Shown: positions 1-14,671 of the stretch, in pieces
Layout: each line of letters opens with the position of its first letter
Position numbering within the stretch: position 1 is the first letter of the stretch
Source of the DNA: Heliocidaris erythrogramma
Taxonomy: Eukaryota; Echinodermata; Echinoidea; Camarodonta; Echinometridae
NCBI GenBank assembly: GCA_025617745.1
Contig: CM046853.1
Span: 60,394,611-60,458,610 of the forward strand
Direction of reading: 5' to 3'
DNA length: 64,000 bases
Notes under the pieces: model-generated
What the model saw: the letters and a program-made list of their open reading frames with translations, nothing else
What the model was told of the DNA's origin: nothing
Databases searched by the model: none
Position numbers and translations under genes: made by a program

Positions 1-144
1 AGAATGGTTTATTAGACATGTATTGCAGCAAAAAAGGCAAAAGTATTTTTATTAGTAAATATATGAAATACCTATAAAAGATATAGAGATTAGTCTTTTC
101 AACAGAAGATCAAATACTATGTGAAAAAAAAAGGGTTTTGCTAA

Positions 145-246
<102 letters not shown>

Positions 247-720
247 CAGCAGTACTATTAATGAACCATGAACTAACTGAACTCTGTACCTATGTGTATA
301 TGATCGTGCGGTAGTCAGTTGCATCCCAGAAAGTCAGCTGGATCTTGTTTCAGGGAGAGTTCAATAAGCAGATGGTGCCTTTCCCAGAAGGATACTTTTA
401 TCAGACATTCCTTGAGGAACAGAATGGTGATCAGAGTCCAGAGCAGAATGTCCGTATGCTAATTTATCTCGGTATTGTGCCATTTTGGGGTGTTTTTTCC
501 CCCATTCGTGTGTGGTATAATTTTTTAGATGTAATTTTGGGTTATTAAGATAGTTAGATATTTAAATGTATGTTCATGTTGCCTGATAATGTGACATTGG
601 AGGAACTGTGAGAAAGTGCAGAATAGTCCCATGTGGTGGGGGGGGGGGGGGGGGGGGGGGGGGGAAGGTGCAGGCAGGTATGGCAAGACCTACGTACATG
701 TACAACAGTTCATTTCGAAA

Positions 721-894
721 TACAGTGGAACCTCGTAACAAACTCGTCGGGACCGAGGAAATTACCTCTTTATATCGAAACCTTGTTATATCAGGTCTAC
801 AAAACAATAGAATACAAAGAAAAGAAACCAGCAAAATTACCTTGTTATAATGAGTTTGTTATAACAGTGTTCTTTATAATGAGGTTCCACTATA
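721..894. mobile_element. Small Tc1/mariner-pogo-type MITE (first copy)
   Basis: About 170 bp bounded by TACAGTGGAACCTC on the left and GAGGTTCCACTATA on the right, which are inverted repeats flanked by TA. The interior repeats 'ttgttata' on both sides. There is no coding capacity. The assignment to the mariner/pogo type is from the TA ends and termini only. Confidence 0.7.
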
Positions 895-1005
895 CAAAAA
901 ATTTATGTCGGCCACCTTTGCGTAGACTGTTTGGTCAGTTGTTACATGGTATTGAAATGTTTGATGGGTTGTCCTGTCAATTAGGTACTGTTGAAATAAA
1001 GAATA

Positions 1006-1505
1006 NNNNNNNNNNNNNNNNNNNNNNNNNNNNNNNNNNNNNNNNNNNNNNNNNNNNNNNNNNNNNNNNNNNNNNNNNNNNNNNNNNNNNNNNNNNNNNN
1101 NNNNNNNNNNNNNNNNNNNNNNNNNNNNNNNNNNNNNNNNNNNNNNNNNNNNNNNNNNNNNNNNNNNNNNNNNNNNNNNNNNNNNNNNNNNNNNNNNNNN
1201 NNNNNNNNNNNNNNNNNNNNNNNNNNNNNNNNNNNNNNNNNNNNNNNNNNNNNNNNNNNNNNNNNNNNNNNNNNNNNNNNNNNNNNNNNNNNNNNNNNNN
1301 NNNNNNNNNNNNNNNNNNNNNNNNNNNNNNNNNNNNNNNNNNNNNNNNNNNNNNNNNNNNNNNNNNNNNNNNNNNNNNNNNNNNNNNNNNNNNNNNNNNN
1401 NNNNNNNNNNNNNNNNNNNNNNNNNNNNNNNNNNNNNNNNNNNNNNNNNNNNNNNNNNNNNNNNNNNNNNNNNNNNNNNNNNNNNNNNNNNNNNNNNNNN
1501 NNNNN
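1006..1505. other. Assembly gap of exactly 500 N
   Basis: A run of 500 N bases. The round length suggests a placeholder. It removes the SNRPF 5' exon or exons and hides the junction of the duplicated flanks. Confidence 0.99.
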
Positions 1506-3146
<1,641 letters not shown>

Positions 3147-3537
3147 CAGCAGTACTATTAATGAACCATGAACTAACTGAACTCTGTACCTATGTGTATA
3201 TGATCGTCCGGTAGTCGGTTGCATCCCGGAAAGTCAGCTGGATCTGTTTTCAGGGAGATCTCAATAAGCAGATGGTGCCTTTCCCAGAAGGATACTTTTA
3301 TCAGACATTCCTTGAGGAACAGGATGGTGATCAGAGTCCAGAGCAGAATGTCCGTATGCTAATTTATCTCGGTATTGTGCCATTTTGGGGTGTTTTTTCC
3401 CCCATTCGTGTGTGGTATAATTTTTTAGATGTAATTTTGGGTTATTAAGATAGTTAGATATTTAAATGTATGTTCATGTTGCCTGATAGTGTGACATTGG
3501 AGGAACTGTGATAAAGTGCAGAATAGTCCCATGTGGT

Positions 3538-3570
<33 letters not shown>

Positions 3571-3625
3571 AGGTGCAGGCAGGTATGGCAAGACCTACGT
3601 ACATGTACAACAGTTCATTTCGAAA

Positions 3626-3799
3626 TACAGTGGAACCTCGTAACAAACTCGGAGGGACCGAGGAAATTACCTCTTTATATCAAAACCTTGTTATATCAGG
3701 TCTACAAAACAATAGAATACAAAGAAAAGGAACCAGCAAAATTACCTTGTTATAATGAGTTTGTTATAACAGTGTTCTTTATAATGAGGTTCCACTATA
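3626..3799. mobile_element. Small Tc1/mariner-pogo-type MITE (second copy)
   Basis: This is the same element as at 721-894, carried along in the duplicated SNRPF 3' flank. It lies between the SNRPF stop codon and an AATAAA at 3905-3910, so it may be part of the 3' UTR. Confidence 0.7.
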
Positions 3800-3915
3800 C
3801 AAAAATTTATGTCGGCCACCTTTGCATAGACTGCTTGGTCAGTTGTTACATGTACATGGCATTGAAACGTTTGATGGGTTGTCCTGTCAATTAGGTACTG
3901 TTGAAATAAAGAATA

Positions 3916-4980
3916 TTGGATGATTGAGGATATACCCATGACCCGATTCATTTCTGATTAGTTTTAAAATCTTTCTTCACCTCGAAAAAAGAAATTTCAA
4001 CAATGAAGTTATTTCAATGTTGCTTAGTTATGATGGTAGAAATGTCCTTTCACTTATGTAGGAAATGTCCTTTTAACTAAACTCTTACCTGCTTGTGTTT
4101 GTAATAAAGCTTAGCAAATTTGTTTTTTATTAGGGCAGAATAGGGATTTTAATTTGGGACTTTAAAAAAGAAGAGATACAGTATTTTCTATGTTGCATGT
4201 TATGCAATAATTGACTGAACAGAAGTACATGTATGTGAACAGATAAAACTTGCATTCTGCTTCATGTAATCTTTTCCCCCCTGTTTAGTCTTGTAACTAT
4301 TCATTAAGAATCATACCATGAATGTTAAGTAAGTCTTTTAGCCATTAACCTGCTATCATGATTTCATGTACAAATAAACATTTTTTATCAAAATACATGT
4401 ACAGGTATATGAATTTGGGCTTTTTTGTCACGTTTCTATTTGTTGTAATGTACATAGGTTTTGGTAAAATGTGGATGTCTGGGTGCTTGTTGGACAGTCT
4501 AGAACCATAGCTATCATTGTTTCCTTGTTGCCTTGTATAATATTAAGTCTGTTTAGTGAGGCAATCATTGGGTTTTGTTTTGTTTGTCCTATTGTTTTTG
4601 TTTTTATTATTATTCAGTTTTATTTAATAATCTTTTAGGTTGGATAGGAATATGGGTCTGGTATTAGCTCAGAAACACCCATGAACTTTGATCAGAATCT
4701 TCTAAAAGAGCTATGACTCTGTTTTGAGACTATCCTGTCAGAAGCATTCTTTTTATAACTTGATGCGGACTAAATAATTCCATACGACAAAGTTAAACGT
4801 GTATGTTTACAAAAGCCGATCATTTTATCATGGTTAATACATTTATATTGTCTGATTTTACTTCTAACCAATTTTTTTTTTAAAATAAAGGTTACATAAT
4901 GACAACACAAATATGAAGTGAGAAGGAAGGGGGAAACATACAGCTACAGAGGAGTGAAAGAGAAAGACATGGATAACAAG
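3916..4980. other. Intergenic stretch with no feature seen
   Basis: AT-rich sequence downstream of SNRPF. It contains no coding exon, RNA gene or clear repeat boundary that I could support. TACATGTA-type palindromes recur, as elsewhere in the window. Confidence 0.5.
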
Positions 4981-5325
4981 TAGTGCTGGGACTAAAAACC
5001 GGGTACCCGGGTCCCGCCCGAGAGCATCGGGTCCCGGGTCAAAATATTACATGCCCGTTTCCCGAAAATAAGTATTTAATGATTACTCATGTATGTAACA
5101 TGACAAGGCGGTAGATAACGTCGACCAGCCATTCAATATCTACATGTAAATATCCATGTAGCGCCCCACTGCAGTGATGCGCTTTCGAGTTTTTCCCAGT
5201 GTTAATAGCTTCTTAAGGGTAAATATAAGCTTGTAATTTGTGTTATATGATTTTCGGGTACCGGGAACCCGCCCGAAAAATTGTCGGGTTCCCGAATTGA
5301 AAAAATACCCGAAACTCCCACCCTA
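4981..5325. mobile_element. hAT-type MITE with a perfect 8-bp target duplication
   Basis: A 345-bp element starting TAGTGCTGGGA and ending in the inverted form TCCCACCCTA. It is flanked on both sides by the identical octamer ATAACAAG (4973-4980 and 5326-5333). An 8-bp target duplication and such termini are features of hAT elements. The interior holds GC-rich 'cgggtaccCGGG'-like blocks in both orientations. There is no open reading frame of note. Confidence 0.85.
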
Positions 5326-5607
5326 ATAACAAGAAAAGGGAGTGTGAATGAAAGTGACATAAAGAGGAAAAGATTCAAAGAGAGAAGTTAAAAGAGCAGA
5401 CCAGAGCAAATGAAGATGACTTTGTTATACCTGAACCTTTAATAACTACATGTGAATGTAAATTTTTATGTACTGTATTTCAATACATTTTCACAAACAC
5501 TATTACAGGCAAGAATTTTATCGAAAATAAAAGGTGTTTGCACAAAATATCAGAGATGAATACACGGTCGTGCATCTTGAGAGAGAACTGCCAGTTTTTA
5601 CATTTTT

Positions 5608-6110
5608 ATGCCTCCGCCCACCGAAGGTGGGTGCGGAGGCATTATGTTTTCGGGTTGTCCGTCCGTCCCACTTCTCGTTACCGCGATATCTGAAGAATCA
5701 TTTGAGGTAGGAACCTCAAATTTGGTACTAGTATGTATCCCCATACGAAGATGAACTGATTAGATTTTGGGGTAAGTAGGTTGTTTATATAGCACATAAG
5801 AATTGGGGTATGCTCGAAAGTTTTGGAATACCCATTAACCAAAATGGTAAGAAATTGACTCAACCCTGCTGTGAGTCACATGCACTGCACACAGAAATGT
5901 GTATATGGGACTACACACATATGTTCTGCCCGAACATGTCGGCTGTTTCTTGTCATATTTTTAATGTGAGTGCATTCGAAGGGCAATCCTTTTCAGGGGA
6001 CATAATCTACTATGATAATCTTGCAAACTAACATAATAAGACTGAGAAAGCTCACAAATTATTTTTTACCTTTCCCAGAACTCGACCCTAGCTATGACAG
6101 CCATTTTCAC
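5608..6110. repeat. Dispersed repeat starting with a GC-rich hairpin
   Basis: The left part (5611-5640) is a stem-loop, CCTCCGCCCACC pairing with GGTGGGTGCGGAGG, followed by a 'cgggttgtccgtccgtcc' tract. The right part (about 5850-6110) is related to 29311-29540, sharing 'agtcacatgcactgca', 'cagg.gacat' and 'aaagctcacaaattat' blocks. I see no coding potential. Confidence 0.55.
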
Positions 6111-6805
6111 AGCAAGAAATTTTTCGCGAGAATGATTTCACACGGCATGAAACTTGTGAATCCGAACCACTCGTGAAATTCACAAACATTAAATGCGCGC
6201 AATGCGCGCAATAGTTTCTGGTTTTACAGTACATTGAACAAATGGAATGACAATGGAATGTAAAATATGTACATGTAGGATGCTTCACTCAAAACAGTGT
6301 AGTGGTATACATAATACTCATATTTCAACTACAATGCAAACTTGATACATATAAAACTCATTTTCTGAATACCATTTTCTGAATACCCGTTCTAAAATTT
6401 TCTTAAACATATTCTACATGAATACTAACATAATCTACAAAGATTTTTCTGACTTTTATTTCTGATCTGGAAAGATAATGCTACAATCCTTGACAGAAAT
6501 GTTCATCTTAATATTTCAGTTAAAATCTTACATATAGTTCAGTGGAAAGGAACAGATTACCAATAAGAATGATGTCAATCATCAATACTGATTCATTTGC
6601 ATACAAATATAGTATGAACAAAGAAATAAAAGGCACTTCAAGTATCATTCTGATATTTGATTGTTATAACAATTAAAAAATTACACAAAATATCTTTTTA
6701 TATAGCTATATATAAAATCGAATTTATATGTACATGTATAACATTACTAAGCTTCCTAGTAAAGTTCATACTCTTCATCAGGTTCAGCCTAATGCCTAAC
6801 TAATC

Positions 6806-7312
6806 AAAGGGAAAGTCCACCCAGATTACAAGTTGATTTTAAAAGAAGCAGAAAAATTAAAGAAACAGACTAGTGAAGGTTTGATCCAAATACAATAAGA
6901 AATAGGCAAGTTATGAATATTGAAGATGTAATCAATCAAACACAAATTGGCAACTCTGTGACATATTTTGCAAGCTTCTCTTCCATTTGCCATATGTATC
7001 CTCAAAATCATTAATTTTCATTTTCTCTAAAGAAAATATTCAGTCATACATGCACTTTAGATATAATCATTGCTCATGTTTTTACACAAAACCTGTATGA
7101 AACATATCTATTTCTTCATCAAAAACTTAGAAAAAACTAAAATTCATGAGATTTTCTGCACAGTTGCCAATTTGTGTTTGATTTATTAGACATTTAAAAT
7201 ATCATAACTTTCTTATTTCTTGTCTGATTTTGCTCAAACTTTCACTAATTTGTTTCTCTCATTTTCCTTCTTTTAGTAAAATCAACTGAATACCAGGGTG
7301 GACTTTCCCTTT
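6806..7312. mobile_element. MITE with long imperfect inverted repeats
   Basis: About 507 bp. It begins AAAGGGAAAGTCCACCC and ends GGGTGGACTTTCCCTTT. The arms continue inward for well over 100 bp (for example 'caaattggcaact' against 'agttgccaatttg'). Related half-elements appear near 13380-13550 and 50090-50220. No protein is encoded. Confidence 0.8.
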
Positions 7313-7659
7313 AAGATGTGCATATGACTTGCTCCTATCTCTACATATGTCTTCCTATCACCTCCTTCCCCACCCTGTTGTACAGACATCTTGGAATTAC
7401 TTGATTATGTACCTACAGACAAGATGTGTAGTTCATAAGAAGGCACTTAGAAAATAAGCACATGGACCAGTAGATATGGAGGACTGATCACAAGATCAAT
7501 AAGAGAAATGGTGTGAAATCAGAAGTACACCCCAATGTTCACAAATTCCTTAAAATGGCATATGAAAGAAGTGATGCATATACAGTCTACATGGAATTAT
7601 AAATCAAATGAGAGTCCAGAGAGTATATGGTCGATAATCCCATCTTCTATAATTAATAA

Positions 7660-7692
7660 TAATGACTAATAATAATAATAATAATAATAACT
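7660..7692. repeat. AAT-rich microsatellite
   Basis: Short run of AAT/ATA triplets just before the 160-bp tandem repeat. Confidence 0.7.
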
Positions 7693-7744
7693 AGAAATAT
7701 CACTGAAGATGATGATTAATACCCCCGCCCCGTGACAACAGCCT

Positions 7745-8120
7745 TTCTTGACTTTTGGTCGAAAACTGAGGAAGTAGTTCGATCCGCAAGATTTTTCCCT
7801 GATTTACTGCCATAGATATGCCATTTCCATGGCAACGCAGCTTCCGACACATCAAAAAATATGTCTTGCACATCTTCCCACCAAGACCAATGTGTGTACC
7901 AAATTTCTTGACTTTTGGTCGAAAACTGAGGAAGTAGTTCGATCCGCAAGATTTTTCCCTGATTTACTGCCATAGATATGCCGTTTCCATGGCAACGCCG
8001 CTTCCGACACATCAAAAAAATATGTTGTACACATCTTCCCAGTAAGACCAATGTGTGTACCAAATTTCATGACTTTCGGTCAAAAACTGAGGAAGTAGTT
8101 CAATCTGCAAAGTGTTGTTA
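7745..8120. repeat. Tandem repeat with a unit of about 160 bp
   Basis: The block 'cttgacttttggtcgaaaac' recurs at 7747, 7907 and (diverged) 8068. This gives about 2.3 copies of a 160-bp unit that also contains 'gccatagatatgcc'. The open frames across it on the minus strand are products of the repeat. Confidence 0.85.
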
Positions 8121-8199
8121 AGGGAAACCAAACCCCTCCCCGCCTGTTTTGCTTGACCACTGTTCTTCATGACAATCCAAACTTTAACCCTTTGGCTTG

Positions 8200-8339
8200 A
8201 ATTCACAGAGGTTTAAATTTTAAACCACGATTAAAGCAAGGTTTAAACCTCCATCATGGACTAACATCCACAAAGCACGTACTACTATGCTTATGAAGGT
8301 TTAAACAGTGAGTTATTACATAAACCTCCTTTGTGAATT
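8200..8339. mobile_element. Short MITE-like hairpin element
   Basis: About 140 bp. Left end AATTCACAGAGGTTTA and right end TAAACCTCCTTTGTGAATT are inverted repeats. It lies just downstream of the AMDHD1 stop codon, in its probable 3' flank. Confidence 0.65.
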
Positions 8340-8447
8340 TGTGCCTTAATGTTTGACAGAATAAAGCCTGGATAAATTGTTGCTGGAGCAAATAGTGGAA
8401 TAGGAAATGCACAATAAAGTTTCCAACTCAACTTTAGGTGTCTACAG

Positions 8448-11400
8448 CTAACCGGAATGAACAATCTCTCCTCTCTTGATGACTGTCTTCAGCAGCTCTT
8501 GATGACATCCCATCTGGTAGATAAAGTGTTCCCACCTGTTTTCACGGAAACGGAATAATATATGAAAGTGGAACAAAGTGAGAAAGATCAGGAATACAAT
8601 ATACATATGAAACCGAACATTTCTTGAAGGCAATGTCTATCCCAATGCAATCTGGGTCATTCCACAGGGTTGGGGCAATTTTTGTGACATATCGTGAGTG
8701 AGGAACTATGTCTCCTATCAAAATAACAATGTTTGCTAAAATTGAGTTCAGCGTAAAAAGCATAGCCACTTATGTTGAGAAGTACTCTAGCTTATCATGG
8801 CGAATCAGTGTGGCAGACCAAAACTGTATGTAATGTTATATAAATGTAATGTCCATGTAACAATGGTAAAAGACAAGAAAAGCAAAGCTTTGAAAGAGTA
8901 CCAACTGAAACGGGAATGATTCCGGCTAGGCACTACTATACATATTCATTGCATAAAAATCTTCAACAGATGATTTCATCTTCCATGTGTAATAGAAGAT
9001 CTCATACCAGTGTTACATGGACATCGTCATGATTTTTGCCCTAATCTCGTGGAATGACGATTGACCCATCTATATCCCTTGAGATACCTGCCATTAAAAA
9101 CATTAATGAAGTTTACATATCCTTTAGGTCCACTCAGAAGTTACATTTGACAGAATGTTTATAAAATTTAGTTGAGAGGAGACACTATAGCTCTGTTGCA
9201 ATCTTAAAAACATAATCCTGCTTTTTGACTAGCCCAGGCAAAAGAGCTCCATAGCCTAAGAATCAAAATGTTGCTAATTAAGTCTGTGCTGTTTTTGTTT
9301 ACATTTCTACTCCCCATCCAGGTGAAATAAATGGGTACCTGATGAGAAGAAATTCCTTGAATGATTGAGCACCATATTGCCATATGGTAGCTCAGCTAAA
9401 GCCGGAGCAATATTTTTTTGCAGGGCCCTCAGGGAGAACATAATTAATACTGATGATGGGGCTATCCTCGTTACACAAGACATTATTATTAATATTATTT
9501 TCATTATTTTTATCAACTTGCCATGCTGTTTTTCAGTCAGAAATATAACATACATTAAATATACCTTGGAGCATTTATGATAAGCATGTCAGCAACCTTT
9601 CCGACCTCTAGTGACCCATGGGTTGCTGACCTCCCAATGGACTTGGCTGCATTGATGGTAGCTGCGGCTAGAACCTCTTCCAATGACATGCGAAATATCA
9701 CACAGGCCAAATGCATGGTCAAAGGCTGGGAGAAAAACAGTATGCAGTAACAGCTTACTTCAACTATGATTTTACCAATAGAGGAGACAGTTTTACTGTA
9801 AACGTCACACTTATTTCTTTGCTACTCTTCTTCTAGTCTTCACATCTCATTTCTAACATTTCAAAATACAGGTATGGCAATGCAAGGATTGCAACTTGAA
9901 TTTCTTTTATTCATTTATTCATTGGTTACTTGTTTCAAGAAATAATGTGAAATGCGCCATACATTTCAATTTGATCACTCATGATCAAATATGAAACAAA
10001 TAATACTGATAAATCAAATGATACCTACATGTATACCTCCATCATGTTTTTGATTGAGGGAATGGAAGAAGAGACACTGATTCAATTCATATTTACCATG
10101 GACAAACAGTATGCATTGGGGTTGAAATCTGAGCCTAGTGCTACGGCCACCCCATCACTGATCATTTGCCTAGCCGGAGGTGGCTTGAGCCTGAGAATGT
10201 AGGCAGTGGTTGGCAGTAGGACGGCCACAGAGCCTGCCTCAGCCATGGCTTTAATACCGGCATCAGACACCTCCTCTAAATGAGAGATGGCTCTGGCTCC
10301 AAGACTGGCTGCTAGCTGAATCAAGGAAAGAATCAAATCAGAATAAAACTCATCAAGTTAAATCGGTCATAATTACCATCTCTCTATAGAACCAACTTGT
10401 TAATAGGGGTCATGTATATTCTCCCTCCAGGAAGATATATGTATTGTGGAACCTGTTCAGAAAGGCTAACTGCCTACAGTGGTCACCTTTTCTAACTTCT
10501 CTATTATTAAGTGGGTGACCTTTTATAGACTGGTTTCACTGTATTCTACTGGAACTGTACATGCTGCAATAATCATATACAAAGAGATAGAACTTTATAA
10601 AGGCATGAGATGAGAATATCTTTCGAAAGAAATATCAAGACAGTGATTATTTGGAAATTTCCAAATCTTAGCAAGGTTAATGTTCAAAGCTTGTCTACAG
10701 TATAAACCCTTCTGCATCAAAACTTGTATACCATTCTAAACATGAGTTGAATGTAGAAAAGACCCTGACCTCGGCAGCCTGGACATAGTGGAGCTCATCT
10801 CCATGGATGTTGATGGCCAACCCCGCCCTGATACCAGCCTCCAGAATCCTCTTAGTCTCCTCTGCCTCAAACAGACCCTTGTCACAGAAGACATCGATGT
10901 TCTCCACCCTCAGCTCACCTTTGTTCATCAGCTCCTGGATTCTAGGTATTTGAACCTCAATGACATCCTGGGTAGCCTCTTCCACTGTCATTCCCCTGTA
11001 TTGGTAGACAGAGGAACAGGGGGAGGAGGGTGAATGAAAAATGATAATGTCAACATATGGTTATACTTTGGATATAATTTATATCCCACATACTGGCTGA
11101 CAAATTATACGAGCCAAAATGTTCTTGGACATCTTCCAAGAGAAAGAGAGAGAGAGAAAATAAGTAGGCCATCTGATATTGTCTGAAAACAGTTATTAGA
11201 TAAAATGGGATCCCATGCAGACAGATCATACATGAAAGAAGGCTCATATACAGCCAGTGATTCTGAACTTAGAAGAGATGAAACACCAATATTTTATCAT
11301 TATATATGAATGAAATGTCAAAATTTTGAATTTTAAGTTATAATTTCTACATTTCACTAGGAACTACAGAATATAATTCTCAGACCAAATATTCACCAGT

Positions 11401-12361
11401 CGTATGGACAGTATTGAGGATCAAATTTAGGATATGACTTTCATGATTTTTATTTGTTGCCTCTGTTATTTTGCCAATGGCAATAAACATCCAGAGGGTT
11501 GGAGGACTCACTTTGGAACAGCATGTGCTCCACAATAGGTGCTTGATATCTCAATAGGCAGCTCTTTCTTTGCTTGCTCTAACACCCTCAGCATCTTGAT
11601 CTCTGTCTCCGCATCCAGACCATAACCACTCTTACACTCCACGGTTGTCGTCCCGCATCGTAACATGCTCTGTAACCTGTCTCTCAGCAGGCAATAGAGG
11701 TCGTCCTCTGTGGCATTCCGTGTGTGGTTGACCGTGAAGTGTATTCCACCACCAGCCTTGTGAACATCCATGTAAGTGGCACCAGCTAGCTGTAAGTTTC
11801 ATGAGGGAGGAAATCCCAATAAATGATCGATAGAAGAAAACACATTCCCTTCCAAATTTTTGCAGATTATTGCTAGTTGATTGCCTCTTCTCTTTGAAAC
11901 AGAACTTTGGTGTAGGCTCATCAATGAACACCTTTTGTTTCCATAACTACATTTGGGCCAGTGCATCTGTGGGTAGATATTCAGGTAGAGAACACACAGT
12001 AAGTGTAGAGACCAGGGTTTGACTAGATTAAAATGCCATCAACAATACTAATTCTGGGCCATTACTTTACATTCCTTTTTTAAGAACTCATGCAGGATTT
12101 TAAGCATTAATGTACCTGAATTTTAACATGGGTGGTATTCCACACAAGATATTAACAAACTACATGATCTAGCAACTGGAGAGTATCAAGATTTTACCTT
12201 CATTGAAAACTCATGAACTCGGTCTCCAGCCCACACAGGGTGTGTATGACCATCAATCAATCCTGCAAGTTAAAATGAACAGAATTTCGTTGCTATAATA
12301 TGAAGGCAATATTGTAAAGTATGATGAGAAAAGAGAGAAAAACATATTTACAAGCAGCGAG

Positions 12362-12397
<36 letters not shown>

Positions 12398-13323
12398 GGG
12401 GGGGGGGGGGGGCTAGAAGAACAATCTCTTGCTCAATATCTTTGTATTTTTTTTTCTTCATTCCAACTTCCTAGTTCCTATAGAAATGTATAAATATACA
12501 GCATGATTTAGACAATAAGATGAACAAGCAAGTCCTGCTCATGCTGTACTCACCTGGAATAACACACATATTAGTAGCATCCACTGTCTGGTCAAATTCG
12601 CATGCTCCATATATCTTCTGAATCTCACTGCTGTGATCAACTGCAATGATGGTGCCATCTCTGTCATATGTATAATTAAAAACAGAGCAAAAATATATCC
12701 TTTGATCAGTTACAATCAATTTGCTCATTTGCTTTGTCCTGCAGAGCAGAGATGGTGCACGTTTGTGCATGCTCAGACTAAAAGCCACCTGTAGGAAACT
12801 AGAAATTCTTGCAATTTTTAATATTTAATGAAAGTGAATTAACTGCAAGACAAGATGAAATATTCAGAACAATGTAGGCTCCTCCTCCTCCTTCGCATTA
12901 TTACTATTACAACTTATATTAGTATTACTACTATTCTTCTTCTTCTTCTTCTTCTTCTTATTATTATTTTCACCACCATTATCATCACAATAATGGTAAT
13001 AGAATAATAACAATAAAAATGATGATAATGATGATGATGATGATTTAATATCATTATCATCACCATCATCATCACTGAGTATTCAAACCTTTAATTCCTA
13101 CAAGTGTTTTCTATTCTGTATATCCCAACCCCATCTTCATATCACTTCATATCATTTCCTCGACCCCATATTACCTTCCCACTACAATGTCCACTCCATC
13201 TTCCTCATTCCGCTGTATGATGGCAAGGCTCTTCATGCCGTCTCCGACAAGGCATGCTTCACCTCCATTGCAGACCTGAACCACTTGTCTAGCATTCTTC
13301 ACTAGGAACTTCAAACTCTGCAT
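8448..13323 (-). CDS. AMDHD1: Imidazolonepropionase (amidohydrolase domain containing 1), complete, 8 exons
   Basis: The enzyme hydrolyses 4-imidazolone-5-propanoate to N-formimino-L-glutamate, the third step of histidine catabolism, in the cytosol. Exons on the minus strand run 13323-13175, 12660-12554, 12262-12198, 11789-11512, 10995-10770, 10315-10097, 9725-9565 and 8535-8448. All junctions are GT-AG and in phase, giving 430 residues (human about 426). Key sites: HTHP near residues 91-94 (metal histidines), AGGGIHFTV (about 118-126), CGTTTVECKSGYGLDAETE, HGDELH (264-269) and LGSDFNPNAYC (Asp near 338). The start is chosen because MQSLKFLVKNARQVVQVC aligns with the family N terminus. It converges with SNRPF (plus strand). 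No break or missing catalytic residue was seen. Upstream non-coding exons cannot be excluded. Confidence 0.96.
10441..10545. repeat. Possible small TIR element in AMDHD1 intron 5
   Basis: The ends 'tgtggaacctg' and 'ctggtttcact' are imperfect inverted repeats, and 'ggtcaccttt' recurs inside as 'ggtgacctttt'. The structure is weak and the boundaries are uncertain. Confidence 0.3.
12365..12412. repeat. GA microsatellite followed by a G16 run in AMDHD1 intron 2
   Basis: About 15 GA dinucleotides followed by 16 consecutive G (12397-12412). Confidence 0.9.
12928..13080. repeat. Compound trinucleotide microsatellite in AMDHD1 intron 1
   Basis: Runs of TTC, TTA and ATG/ATC triplets in succession, partly palindromic (ATGATG near 13026 and CATCATC near 13060). 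Confidence 0.8.
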
Positions 13324-13376
13324 AATGACTGTCTTGTCATAAAATGACACATTTACATGGGAGAAAAAAGGTTAAA

Positions 13377-14600
13377 TTTTAAAGGGAAACATTCATGAGA
13401 AAAAAAAGTTGCTTTTAATAAAATAAGCACAAAAATAAGAGAAATAGATCAGTGAAAGTTTGAGAAAAATCCGACAAAGAATAAGTTATGAATTTTTAAA
13501 ATGCTATGGAAATCTCAAATGGGCAACTCCAGGTCATGTGACTGTGACTGTGATATCCTGTAATGTCATGTTTTTGATACTGGTAGAACTTCAACAGCGC
13601 CATCTTACAGTGACTGCTAAATAAAGATTATAATTTGAAAATTAATCTCATTTCATTTTGAATTTTGACAAACAGCTCATTTGGATAATTATTAATAGGC
13701 ACATTTTATATTTCAAACTATTATTTTAGACTTTGCAGATGCGGAAAATTGCCTACAGGTACATTCTCAGCTTCTTCAAACTAGAATGGGGCATGATGGG
13801 AAAATGAGAGGCACTGGTTGGCAGGTTGGTTTTTGGTATGATGGCGCTCTTCAATCTCTTCAGATTATTCGCGCCAGTCGCTTTAGTATGTTTGGCGTAG
13901 GCTTCGGAAAGCCCACGAGCACCTTTTTTTTGTTGGTGAAAATGGTGTTATTAATGGTTATTAGTATGGTAAGATGTTAGTATCCCATGATCCTATCTCC
14001 TAAGTTAAAAAGCTGTCAATTCGTAATTATTCGCTATAATATCAAGATACGCAAGCAATCAATCGGAAATAACAAAGTGGGGAGTAAATTCCAATTGTTC
14101 ATGGAAAAAAATATGTATACTTTTTAAAACTTTATGAAATTGCTTCAATTCAAGATCAGTGACATATGACAGGATCAATGATAGCTTAATGGGCCATCTA
14201 AAACGATTGGTATCATATAATAATTCATGAGTGAAAATTGGGTTCGACATCAATATTATATTCTTTTAGATTAGCATTTTTCAATTTAATCCCTTCTTTT
14301 AAGAGACGTCTCTTTTTATAGTATTTTGAACATTCTATAATAAATGTTCGTCTCAAATTCTTGACACGCTCCACAGAGACCAGTACCATGCTGATTGCTG
14401 GTTAATTTGAAAAAGGTAATAATTTAACCTGCATTTACCTACTCTTACTGTTGTATCAAGCATTCTTCTTTGCAAGACAAGCCATGTTTGTGTATGGGCT
14501 TATTAACGTCGCTATTAAGTCATATAAAACTGTACCGTGCTCGGCATTGTCCCATTCTCTTTGCCATAATTTGTTATAATTAATGGATCAAATGAGAGGC
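13377..14600. other. Intergenic DNA upstream of AMDHD1
   Basis: The first about 170 bases resemble one half of the long-TIR element at 6806-7312 ('aaagggaaa', 'agtgaaagtttga', 'taagttatgaat'). The rest shows no gene or repeat I can define. The AMDHD1 promoter should lie here or further upstream, but no core promoter motif stands out. Confidence 0.4.
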
Positions 14601-14671
14601 TGATACTATAGTGATAGTTCACTTCACACCACGAATAGTGGTCATATTGACCACTACGAATACAATATGCA

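Noticed and set aside
345..548. Open frame beginning MFQGEFNKQMVPFPEGYF in the SNRPF 3' flank, largely open in the second copy as well
   Set aside because: It follows the SNRPF stop codon and resembles no family I know. The differences between the two copies include amino-acid changes. The similarity is explained by the duplication.
7716..8206. Three overlapping minus-strand frames with similar peptides
   Set aside because: They are translations of the 160-bp tandem repeat, with no protein-like constraint.
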